39,547 nucleotides of DNA from JAWLCA01 sp050485905. GTDB lineage: Bacteria; Pseudomonadota; Alphaproteobacteria; Rhodobacterales; Rhodobacteraceae. The notes under the pieces are model-generated. The model saw nothing but the letters and a program-made list of their open reading frames with translations, searched no databases and was not told where the DNA came from. The stretch is from positions 1 to 39,547 of the forward strand of contig JBJHCH010000020.1 of NCBI GenBank assembly GCA_050485905.1, written 5' to 3'. A program made the position numbers and the translations under genes. Shown here piece by piece: positions 14,281-21,715 of the stretch (within the stretch, counting starts at the first letter, position 1; each line of letters starts with the position of its first letter).

Positions 14281-15360
14281 GTGGAGAGCGAGGCGATCGA
14301 AGAGGTGAAGGCGCTGCTGGCCGTGGCGCGAAAGCGGCCCGTCAACTTTGGCCTGTGCCTGGGGTCGGACCCCGAGGATACGGTTCTGGTGCTGCACCGG
14401 ATGAAATCGCCCGAGATCCTGGCCCGGCAGGCCAAGAAGGAGGGCAGCACCAACAAGATCGCGCTGGGCGTGGTCGATGTGCAGGGCAAGGTGGCGCATC
14501 TGTCCTGCGCCGAGGAACCGCCCGCCGGCACCGCTAAGCGGCTGAAGAAGTTTCTGGCCAACGTGGTCAAGATGAAGCTGGCGGTGCGGCTGGTCGACGC
14601 CTCTGGCAACGTGCTGGACGAGGATGTCGAGGAAGAGGATCTGCTGGCCGACGCGGGCGACGAGGGCGCGGAGGCAGAGGTCGCCGAGGCAGAGGCAGAG
14701 CCCGACACGGCGTCGGAGCCCGGCGCGGCCGACACCGACCTGACGGCAAGGGTTCAGGCGGCGCTGGACAGGCTGAAACCCCGGATCGCGGCGGCGCGCG
14801 AGGCGAATGAAAAGGCCGGGCCGGTGCTGGACAAGCTGATCGCAGACCTGCGCGCGGCGGGCGAAGCCGGCGACGGCGGCGCGCTGAAGCAGCGGCTGGA
14901 ACAGATCGTCGCGGTCATTTCCAAGGTGCTGCCCCCCGCGGGAGAGGCGGCGGCCGCGCCCATATCCATCGTCGAACTGGGCAAGGCGCGGCACGAATGG
15001 ATCGCCACGCGGGAAAAGGTCTTTGCCGATCTTGGCCGGATGAAGCGGCAGATCGAGGCGGATTATGCCGACATGCCGGAAGCCGCCGATGCGGTGAACG
15101 GGGCGCTGTCGCGGCTGGACCGGCTGATCGCCGACCTGAATATGGCGCTGCACGACGAGCTGGACGAGGTGCTGAACGCCGAGCCCGCGAACCGCCCGGC
15201 CAAGGCCGCCAAGGCGCGCGCGACCATGGCCGATTTCGCCAAGCTGGTGAAATCCGATCCGATCTTCAAGGAACTCGACGGCAATGACATCCTGCCCGAT
15301 GTCGCCATCACCGGCCCGCTGGTCAGCCGGCTGGCGCAGATCAACAAGGCGCTGAGCTGA
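14281..15360 (+). CDS. Uncharacterised protein with N-terminal alpha/beta domain and helical repeat region (359 aa)
   Basis: I do not recognise this family. Residues 1-115 look like a compact alpha/beta domain (RPVNFGLCLGSDPEDTVLVL, STNKIALGVVDVQGKVAHL, KMKLAVRLVDASGNVL). Residues 116-150 are an acidic Glu/Asp/Ala linker. Residues 155-359 are helical, with a weak internal spacing (ALKQRLEQI near 201 and ALHDELDEVL near 289). That spacing resembles the roughly 82-residue helical unit of the large protein encoded at 15833-19312. There is no signal peptide or membrane segment. The start is GTG 14281, which follows AAAGGGGAAA at good spacing; GTG 14257 is possible but lacks such a site. The stop is 18 bp from the end of the convergent 144-residue gene. 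The architecture suggests it belongs with that operon; this is inference. Confidence 0.72.
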   Translation: MESEAIEEVKALLAVARKRPVNFGLCLGSDPEDTVLVLHRMKSPEILARQAKKEGSTNKIALGVVDVQGKVAHLSCAEEPPAGTAKRLKKFLANVVKMKLAVRLVDASGNVLDEDVEEEDLLADAGDEGAEAEVAEAEAEPDTASEPGAADTDLTARVQAALDRLKPRIAAAREANEKAGPVLDKLIADLRAAGEAGDGGALKQRLEQIVAVISKVLPPAGEAAAAPISIVELGKARHEWIATREKVFADLGRMKRQIEADYADMPEAADAVNGALSRLDRLIADLNMALHDELDEVLNAEPANRPAKAAKARATMADFAKLVKSDPIFKELDGNDILPDVAITGPLVSRLAQINKALS

Positions 15361-15378
15361 CCGCCCCGGCGGGCGGGG

Positions 15379-15813
15379 TCAGGTGTCGGTCTGGTCGTCG
15401 GGTTCCGGCAGAACGTCCTGCACCACCGTCTCGTCGGGGTCGTCGGGGACGGGGCCGGCCGCCGGGCCGCTGGCGGGCAGCCCGCCCGCCAGAACGGCCG
15501 CATCGAACCGCAGATCGACGCCGTAGAACCGCCGCGCGGTCGTCACCAGCAGATCGAGGAAACCCGGCATCCCGCGTTCCACCGCCCGCTTGACCAGCGC
15601 ATGGCGCGGGGCGTCGGGATCGTCGGAGCCCCGCTTGTCGAACAGCCGTTCCGATCCGTTCAACTCCTCGACGATGGTGCCGACCCGCGCCTCTTGCCCC
15701 GGTGCGATGCGGTCCACGGCGATTGTTCCGGCGTGGTCGATCGTGCCCACCGCAAGGTCTGATTCGCCGCCGTCGTCAAAGATGTGCACGATCCTCAGCT
15801 CTGCCGTTGCCAT
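15379..15813 (-). CDS. Uncharacterised small acidic protein (144 aa), partner of the large repeat protein
   Basis: I do not recognise the family. The N-terminal half alternates short strands (LRIVHIFDDG, DLAVGTIDHAGTIAVDRIAPG, ARVGTIVEELNG), suggesting a small beta-rich domain. Residues 70-105 look helical (HALVKRAVERGMPGFLDLLVTTARRFYGVDLRFD). The last 35 residues are a disordered Pro/Asp-rich acidic tail (PDDPDETVVQDVLPEPDD). It has no signal peptide. It starts 19 bp after the stop of the 1159-residue gene on the same strand. Its ribosome site AGGAAAGGACG lies in that gap, so it is the second gene of a two-gene operon. By position and size it could be a partner, adaptor or inhibitor of the large metallopeptidase-like protein, but nothing in the sequence proves that. 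Confidence 0.72.
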   Translation of the reverse strand: MATAELRIVHIFDDGGESDLAVGTIDHAGTIAVDRIAPGQEARVGTIVEELNGSERLFDKRGSDDPDAPRHALVKRAVERGMPGFLDLLVTTARRFYGVDLRFDAAVLAGGLPASGPAAGPVPDDPDETVVQDVLPEPDDQTDT

Positions 15814-15832
15814 GCGGGTCGTCCTTTCCTGT

Positions 15833-18800
15833 TCAGAGCTTCACGCCGCGCTTCGGTTCCTCGCCCAGCGCGAGCAGGCCCTTGGCCACGCCGTCGCCGG
15901 TATCCCAGGCGTGAACCTCGGCCGGCTGGGTCATGTAGGGGCGTTTTTCGGCTTCGTCGTCATCCGGCTTCTCGGCGGGCGGCACATAGCCAAAGGGGCC
16001 GAGGTTCAGCGCAAAGGTGCGCGCCTGCTCGTAATCCGGGTCGCCGGGCGTCAGGATGCCCTCTTCCAGACGCTGGATCATCACGTATTGCAGGTTGTGC
16101 ATGTTCTCGTGCACCACCGTGTCCACCGCTTCCTTGAAGTCGGAAAAGCCGCTGTCGGGGTGGGTGTTCAGGTTCAGCGTGCCCGAGGAATTGCTGAAGA
16201 ACCCCTCGTCGCCGGGCGGTTCGTTGAACAGCCGCACCACGGGTTCCGGCATGCCGTAGATGCGGCACTCGGCCTTCAGGATGCGCATCAGCACCGCCAG
16301 CCGCTGTTCGGTCGACTTGGCCGCCCAGCCCTTGCGCGCTTCCATCACCTCCGGGTCCTTGCCCAGTTCCTCGATCAGCGCGTCCCGGCGGCTTTCGTCG
16401 CCGCGCTTGAAATCCGGGTCGTAGTCGATGCTGTTGTAGATCGCGCGCTGGATCTTGCGCTCCTCGGGCGTCAGCTTGCGGCCCTCGCCGCGCATCTGCT
16501 CCAGCAGGTCCAGCTTTTCCTTGGTCGGCTTGGCCTTCAGCGCGGTGTCGTCCAGCGTCTTCAGTTCCGCCAGCGCGGTCGCGGCCTTCTGCTGCGCGGC
16601 GACCAGCGCCTGGTCGTGTTCCGCCTTGCGGGCCAGCACCGCGGCAACCGCCACCTCCAGCTCGCCCACCGCCTCATCCGCCAGCGCCCAGTCGCGCGAC
16701 TGGAACACCGACCAGAAGCTTCGATAGGCGGCCGTGAAGCGGTCCAGCGCGGGCTTCAGATCGGGGGGCATCGGCGTCACGGTAAAGGCCGTGTTGCAAT
16801 CCGCCTTGATGGCCGTGTAGCGGGCGTTGACGGCTATGCCGTCGGCGTTCCAGGCAGCCTGATCCTGCGCTGCCAGCCCCGCCCATTGCGTCAGTAGCGT
16901 GCCAAGCTGCGCCCAGGCAGCGCGCGCCGCATCGAACTTGTGCGCGGCCAGCGCCCTGTCGGCAATCGCCTTCTGGGTCTTCATCCGGGCCTGAACGTCC
17001 TGCCGCTCCACCACGATGGCCACGGCCGCCAGTGCGTCATCGACATCGGTGCCGATCCGCGTGCGCTCCTGCTTGATCCAGTCCAGATCGGCCTTCTGCT
17101 TCGTATAGTCGGCCTCCACCGCCTTCATCGCGGCGATGGCCTGTTCCAGCGGGTCCAGCAGTGGAAGCGCCGCGGCCCAGTCGTCCTTCTTGCGAGGCTT
17201 GTCAAAGGCCGCCCTGGCGGAGCGCAGCGCCGTCTTCAGGGCGTCGAACTGCGGCGTGATCCGGTCGAACGCGACGACGGTATTGAAATCGGCCGTCAGC
17301 GCCGTCTCGCGCTGGATCACCGTGGCCTTGTCGTCGGTGCCGGCCTTCTTCCAATCGGGCGCCTTGGCCTTGATCTCGGCGATCACCGGGTCCAGCGCGG
17401 TGCGCTGTTCCACCGCCTCGTCGAAGCGACCGGCCTTGAACAGGCTGTCGAGCATCACGCCGCCTTCCTTCAGACGGTCGAGATGCGCCTTGCTGTAGGG
17501 CAGATGCGCCTGGGCCGATGCCATCGCCTCCCTGAACGCGGCCAGGCCCTTGGCCAGTTCCTTGTCCGCCGCTTCGCGCGCCTTGTCGACATTCGCATCG
17601 CTGGCCGCTTTCAGCTTCTCCGCCGCCTCGATGGCCTTGGTCAGTTCGGCAACCTGCTCCAGCGATTTGGGGTCGGCCTGGTCGGTCAGTTCTTCATAGC
17701 GGGTGTTTGCGGCCACTACCGCATCGCGGGCCGACCGGAACTCTGGCGTGGCGACCTTGGCCGACAGGATGACGCCGAGCCGCACCCTGATCTTGTTGTA
17801 GGCCATGAACGCCGCCCTGCGGTCGGCGGCCAGCTTGGCATCGTCGGCCATCAGCCGGTCGAACGTATCCAGCGCGGCGACAAGATCGGGCTTCAGCGCG
17901 ATCGCCCCGGCGATGTCCTTGGCGCTAAAGGCGGCGCGGATCCGGTTTTCCAGTTGCGTGACGGCCAGAACCGCGTTCTTCACCGTGCGCGACGCCGGCG
18001 TGGCATTGACAGCGCCCGTGAGCCGCGGCTGCAGGGTCTTCGTCCACTCGTCGATAAAGGCGTCGCGCTTCGCGACCACCTCGTTCGATGCCGCCACCAG
18101 CCGGTCGTATTCGTCGAACTGCCCGGTCAATTCGGCGCTGATGGCGATGGCGGTGTCGTAGTCGTCCTTGTCGCTGGCGTCGTCGATGCGTTCGAGCGTT
18201 GCATCGATCCTGTCGCTCAACGCGCCCATCTCGGGCGTGACCGGCGGGTTTGCGTCGACCAGCGTGTATCGCCGCTTTATCTCGGCGGCGACCTGCTTGA
18301 ATTGCGCCGCCTTGCGCAGCGCCGCCTCCGCCGCCGGGGCAAGCTCTATCGCCCGCTTGGCGGCCAGGCCCAGCTGCGCCACCACGCCGGCGGCGCGCTT
18401 GTACTGGCGGTCGCGCATCGCGCCCTCGAACTCGGAATCGAGCGCCTTGAACGCCACGATCACCGCCTTGCCCTCGTCATCGACGCCAAAGACCAGCCGC
18501 GCCTTCAGCACGTCGGCGTCGATCTTGGCGCGCGCGGCCTTCACCTTGTCGCGCAGCGCGATATTGGCGGCGATGGCGCCGGCCTCGGCGTCGATCTCGG
18601 CCACCAGCGGGGTGCAGGCGTCCATCTTCGCTGCGGCACCCACGAAATCCAGCTTGCCGGCCAGCCGGCCGACATCGTCCGCCGCCTTCCTCAGTTGCCG
18701 CTGCGCGCGCGCGACGGTGGCGGTTTCCGGCGGCACCGCCATGGCGCGCGCCACATCCTTGTCCAGCGCGTCGCGTTCGGCCAGCACCCGGGCCTGCGCC

Positions 18801-19312
18801 GCCTTTGCCGCCTTCAATACCGGGTCGGCCTTCAGGTCGGCGACGATACGTTCCATATCCGCCGCCGCGCCCCGCAGGTCGGTCGCGGCCTTGGTGTTGG
18901 CCTGGTCGATGCGGGTGCGATAGCCGCCCAGATGCCCGTCGGCCACGCCGGTCAGCCGCGCCCCGTCCACCAGCCCGCTGGCGGTCTGCGCGGCCTCGGC
19001 CAGCGCCTTTTCCGCCGCGACCAGCGTGCTCAGGCTGCGCGCGGCCACCGACACCGCATCGCGCAGGATCTGCACCGCCTGCCCCGGATCGCCCCCCGCG
19101 GCCAGCGCCGCGGCATTGGTCCAGGCCACGTCGAATGCCTTGCGCTCGGCGTCAGACAGGGCGGGGTAGCGGGGATGCGCCAGCACCGTGTCGCGCTGGC
19201 CCTTCACCTTGTCCCAGGCGCCGGGGTCCACGAGCGGTGGCGTCTGGGCCGGCGGCGGCGTGCTTCCCTTGGGCTTCTTCGGCGGCAGCCCGAGGAGTTC
19301 GCGAAGACCCAT
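15833..19312 (-). CDS. Giant helical-repeat protein with C-terminal HExxH zincin-like domain (1159 aa)
   Basis: I do not recognise the whole protein. Residues 1-30 are a Pro/Lys-rich start (MGLRELLGLPPKKPKG) without a signal peptide. Residues about 70-957 form tandem alpha-helical repeats. Units are anchored by a short motif, usually [DRK]-[FYW]-x-x-A, at about P76, L146, F223, Y304, Y385, I467, L551, F630, W712, F793 and W875, with spacing close to 82 from F223 on. Residues about 1000-1159 are a different, non-repetitive domain with VVHENMHNLQY (HExxH at H1068-H1072). QPAEVHAW follows, whose Glu (about 1132) could be the third zinc ligand, so I infer a zinc metallopeptidase. The start follows GGAGGAAGG. 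It is the first gene of a two-gene operon. Alternatives are a scaffold protein or an exported effector; no secretion genes are nearby. Confidence 0.8.
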   Translation of the reverse strand: MGLRELLGLPPKKPKGSTPPPAQTPPLVDPGAWDKVKGQRDTVLAHPRYPALSDAERKAFDVAWTNAAALAAGGDPGQAVQILRDAVSVAARSLSTLVAAEKALAEAAQTASGLVDGARLTGVADGHLGGYRTRIDQANTKAATDLRGAAADMERIVADLKADPVLKAAKAAQARVLAERDALDKDVARAMAVPPETATVARAQRQLRKAADDVGRLAGKLDFVGAAAKMDACTPLVAEIDAEAGAIAANIALRDKVKAARAKIDADVLKARLVFGVDDEGKAVIVAFKALDSEFEGAMRDRQYKRAAGVVAQLGLAAKRAIELAPAAEAALRKAAQFKQVAAEIKRRYTLVDANPPVTPEMGALSDRIDATLERIDDASDKDDYDTAIAISAELTGQFDEYDRLVAASNEVVAKRDAFIDEWTKTLQPRLTGAVNATPASRTVKNAVLAVTQLENRIRAAFSAKDIAGAIALKPDLVAALDTFDRLMADDAKLAADRRAAFMAYNKIRVRLGVILSAKVATPEFRSARDAVVAANTRYEELTDQADPKSLEQVAELTKAIEAAEKLKAASDANVDKAREAADKELAKGLAAFREAMASAQAHLPYSKAHLDRLKEGGVMLDSLFKAGRFDEAVEQRTALDPVIAEIKAKAPDWKKAGTDDKATVIQRETALTADFNTVVAFDRITPQFDALKTALRSARAAFDKPRKKDDWAAALPLLDPLEQAIAAMKAVEADYTKQKADLDWIKQERTRIGTDVDDALAAVAIVVERQDVQARMKTQKAIADRALAAHKFDAARAAWAQLGTLLTQWAGLAAQDQAAWNADGIAVNARYTAIKADCNTAFTVTPMPPDLKPALDRFTAAYRSFWSVFQSRDWALADEAVGELEVAVAAVLARKAEHDQALVAAQQKAATALAELKTLDDTALKAKPTKEKLDLLEQMRGEGRKLTPEERKIQRAIYNSIDYDPDFKRGDESRRDALIEELGKDPEVMEARKGWAAKSTEQRLAVLMRILKAECRIYGMPEPVVRLFNEPPGDEGFFSNSSGTLNLNTHPDSGFSDFKEAVDTVVHENMHNLQYVMIQRLEEGILTPGDPDYEQARTFALNLGPFGYVPPAEKPDDDEAEKRPYMTQPAEVHAWDTGDGVAKGLLALGEEPKRGVKL

Positions 19313-19648
19313 GACCTTCCTCCATGCCGTGCGATCCCGACCCGCGCGACTGTGGCGCGGGGTCGATGCATGAGTCAATCTTATCCTTTGGGTTGTGCTG
19401 GTCCGGCCGTGGCTGCGCCGATGGTTGCGGCGCTGTTCCGGGGAATGGCTGATGCGACGGCCGGGCGGACACCAAAGCAATGGGGGGTTCCGACCCCCAC
19501 CGGAACCCCCCATCTTCCCACGTGCACCCTTCGCACCACGTGTATCTGATCTGGTCCCGGCCTACTGGCCCGTCACCAATCTGATATGGCGCGCGGCCGA
19601 TTCGGCGCAACGTTTCCTTGCCGAAAATTATAGCAAAATCCGCGGCGC
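19313..19648. other. 336-bp intergenic region upstream of the giant repeat protein
   Basis: No convincing gene is seen. It holds an 11-bp perfect stem, GGGGGGTTCCG (19482-19492) with CGGAACCCCCC (19501-19511), loop 8 nt, which may end the DUF2853 transcript although no U-tract follows. Two CACGTG palindromes (19519-19524, 19537-19542) lie 18 bp apart. CGATTCGGCGCAAC at 19598-19611 is identical to 14235-14248 upstream of the 359-residue gene. The promoter of the giant gene must be here on the minus strand, but no strong -35/-10 pair stands out. Confidence 0.6.
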
Positions 19649-19990
19649 TCAGCCGTAGACCGCCTCCTTGCCGAACTGCTTCACCAGCAGGTAGTAGACC
19701 ACCGCGCGATACTTGTTCCGCTCTGACCGGCCATAGGTTTCCATCACCGACTCGATGGCGCCCATCAGCTCCGGCCCGTCCTTCAGCCCCAGCTTCTTTA
19801 TCAGGAAGTTCTTCTTCACCGTTTCCAGTTCCGCCGGGTCGGTGCCCGCCACGGTGCAGGCGTCGGCGTCATAGATCGTCGGCCCGCAGCCGATGGTCAC
19901 CTTGGTCAGCAGATCGATGTCGGGCGCCACGCCGCATTTCGTCTTCAGGTCATCGGCGTAGCGGGCAATCAGGTCGGCACGTCGGCTCAT
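19649..19990 (-). CDS. DUF2853 family protein
   Basis: The product has 113 residues and is soluble and helical, without a signal peptide. It matches my memory of the DUF2853 family: N-terminal RRADLIARYADDLKTKCG, then PDIDLLTKVTIGCGPTIYDADACTVAG, ELETVKKNFLIKKLGL and a C-terminal YRAVVYYLLVKQFGKE. The family is small, widespread in alphaproteobacteria and Bacteroidetes, and has no known biochemical function. The start MSRRADL is preceded by GGGAG. It lies after the ahcY terminator, so it is probably transcribed on its own from the 134-bp gap. A strong hairpin and about 150 bp separate it from the start region of the giant repeat gene downstream. Confidence 0.85.
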   Translation of the reverse strand: MSRRADLIARYADDLKTKCGVAPDIDLLTKVTIGCGPTIYDADACTVAGTDPAELETVKKNFLIKKLGLKDGPELMGAIESVMETYGRSERNKYRAVVYYLLVKQFGKEAVYG

Positions 19991-20072
19991 CTTCGGCTCC
20001 CAAATAGGTTGACTGCAAATCCCGCGAAATCGCGGACGGGCAGCATGGCCTGCACCGGGCGATCCGCCAAAC

Positions 20073-20102
20073 GAAAAAACGCCCGCGCGGCCGCGCGGGC
20101 GT
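20073..20102 (-). terminator. Rho-independent terminator of ahcY
   Basis: A 24-bp perfect palindrome (20079-20102, core GCCCGCGCGGCCGCGCGGGC) is followed on the minus strand by six T residues (complement of 20073-20078). It lies 22 bp after the ahcY stop. Confidence 0.9.
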
Positions 20103-20124
20103 CGATCCGCCAAGGTGGGCGGCG

Positions 20125-21522
20125 TCAGTAGCGGTAGTGTTCCGACTTGAACGGCCCCGCGACCGGCACGCCGATATAGTCGGCCTGCTCGGGCTTCAGC
20201 TCGGTCAGCTTCACGCCGATCTTCGCCAGATGCAGCCGAGCCACCTTCTCGTCCAGGTGTTTGGGCAGGATGTAGACGCCCGGCGCATACTCGTCACCCT
20301 TGGCCCACAGCTCGATCTGCGCCAGCACCTGATTGGTGAAGCTGGCCGACATCACGAAGCTGGGGTGCCCCGTCGCATTGCCGAGGTTCAGCAGACGACC
20401 CTCGGACAGCAGGATGATCCGGTTGCCGGCTGGCATCTCGATCATGTCCACCTGGTCCTTGATGTTGGTCCACTTGTGGTTCTTCAGGGCGGCCACCTGA
20501 ATCTCGTTGTCGAAATGGCCGATGTTGCCGACGATCGCCATGTCCTTCATCTCGCGCATGTGTTCGATGCGGATGACGTCCTTGTTGCCGGTGGTGGTGA
20601 TGAAGATGTCGGCATCCTTCACCACGTCTTCCAGCACCGTCACCTCGAACCCGTCCATCGCCGCCTGCAGCGCGCAGATCGGGTCGATCTCGGTCACCTT
20701 CACCCGCGCACCTGCGCCGCGCAGGGACGCAGCAGAGCCTTTGCCCACGTCGCCATATCCGCAGACCACCGCCACCTTGCCGGCCATCATCGTGTCGGTC
20801 GCGCGGCGGATGCCATCCACCAGCGATTCCTTGCAGCCATACTTGTTGTCGAATTTCGACTTGGTGACGGAGTCGTTCACGTTGATCGCCGGGAAGGGCA
20901 GCATCCCCTTCTTGTGCAACTCGTACAGCCGGTGAACGCCGGTGGTGGTTTCCTCGGAAACGCCCTTGATCGCGTTGCGCTGTTTCGTGAACCAGCCGGG
21001 GCTTTCGGCCAGCCGGCTGCGGATCTGCGCGAACAGGTATTCCTCTTCCTCGCTGGTCGGCGTGGCGATCAGGTCCGTCTCGCCCGCCTCGACCCGCGCG
21101 CCCAGCAGGATGTAGAGCGTGGCGTCGCCGCCGTCGTCCAGGATCATGTTCGCCGTGCCCTCGGCCCCGAACTGGAAGATCTGGTCGGTATAGGCCCAGT
21201 AATCCTCCAGCGTCTCGCCCTTGATGGCAAAGACCGGCACACCGGCCTCGGCAATCGCCGCCGCCGCGTGGTCCTGGGTGGAAAAGATGTTGCACGAGGC
21301 CCAGCGCACGTCCGCGCCCAGCGCCACCAGCGTCTCGATCAGCACACCGGTCTGGATCGTCATGTGCAGGCTGCCCGCGATCCGCGCGCCCTTCAGCGGC
21401 TGGCTCGGCCCGAATTCCTCGCGCAGCGCCATCAGGCCGGGCATCTCGGTCTCGGCGATGGTCAGTTCCTTGCGGCCATACTCGGCCAGCGAAATATCTT
21501 TGATGACAAAATCCTTGGCCAT
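20125..21522 (-). CDS. ahcY: Adenosylhomocysteinase
   Basis: The enzyme reversibly splits S-adenosylhomocysteine into adenosine and homocysteine, regenerating the methyl cycle, using tightly bound NAD. It has 465 residues, the usual bacterial length. Landmarks are ARIAGSLHMTIQTGVLIETL, WASCNIFSTQDHAAAAIA, the substrate-site NVNDSVTKSKFDN, the NAD-binding GKVAVVCGYGDVGKGSA and the C-terminal LDEKVARLHL with HYRY at the end. The start MAKDFVIKDI (ATG 21520-21522) is preceded by GAAAGGGGC; the open frame extends upstream but is not conserved. The leader does not show an SAH riboswitch pattern that I can identify. A possible promoter lies at 21559-21587. It is divergent from the HD-domain gene and ends in a strong terminator. 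Confidence 0.97.
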   Translation of the reverse strand: MAKDFVIKDISLAEYGRKELTIAETEMPGLMALREEFGPSQPLKGARIAGSLHMTIQTGVLIETLVALGADVRWASCNIFSTQDHAAAAIAEAGVPVFAIKGETLEDYWAYTDQIFQFGAEGTANMILDDGGDATLYILLGARVEAGETDLIATPTSEEEEYLFAQIRSRLAESPGWFTKQRNAIKGVSEETTTGVHRLYELHKKGMLPFPAINVNDSVTKSKFDNKYGCKESLVDGIRRATDTMMAGKVAVVCGYGDVGKGSAASLRGAGARVKVTEIDPICALQAAMDGFEVTVLEDVVKDADIFITTTGNKDVIRIEHMREMKDMAIVGNIGHFDNEIQVAALKNHKWTNIKDQVDMIEMPAGNRIILLSEGRLLNLGNATGHPSFVMSASFTNQVLAQIELWAKGDEYAPGVYILPKHLDEKVARLHLAKIGVKLTELKPEQADYIGVPVAGPFKSEHYRY

Positions 21523-21558
21523 GCGGCGCGTGCCCCTTTCATGTTCCGGTCGAGCGGG

Positions 21559-21587
21559 CAGATAGCACCGGGGGGGGCGCCCGGCAA
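21559..21587 (-). promoter_or_regulatory. Candidate promoter of ahcY
   Basis: On the minus strand TTGCCG (complement of 21582-21587) and TATCTG (complement of 21559-21564) are 17 bp apart, 36 bp before the ahcY ATG. Pattern match only. Confidence 0.42.
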
Positions 21588-21628
21588 TGCGGCAGGGGGC
21601 TTGAAGGACCAGCGGGGCAGACCTAAAG

Positions 21629-21665
21629 CGGTCGGGCGCTTTCGCGCCCCCCTCGGTCGGGCGCT
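21629..21665. repeat. 12-bp direct repeat CGGTCGGGCGCT
   Basis: Identical copies are at 21629-21640 and 21654-21665 (25-bp spacing), in the divergent region between ahcY and the HD-domain gene. The first copy overlaps the hairpin GGGCGC-TTTC-GCGCCC. It may be a regulator site or chance in GC-rich DNA. Confidence 0.5.
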
Positions 21666-21715
21666 GCCCGTGCCAACGTTCGGCCCGTGATCCGGCCGGA
21701 AGCAGGAAGAAACCG

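Noticed and set aside
14281..19312. Prophage or classical toxin-antitoxin locus
   Set aside because: No integrase, structural phage gene, att-like repeat or known toxin fold is seen, and the base composition matches the neighbours.
16940..19549. 869-codon plus-strand frame opposite the giant repeat gene
   Set aside because: It is His/Arg/Leu/Gly-rich without domains. The minus-strand frame has regular helical repeats, a good ribosome site and an HExxH domain.
21523..21715. SAH or SAM riboswitch in the ahcY leader
   Set aside because: The leader does not show the conserved elements I know for SAH, SAM-II or SAM/SAH riboswitches; only a simple hairpin and a direct repeat are present.
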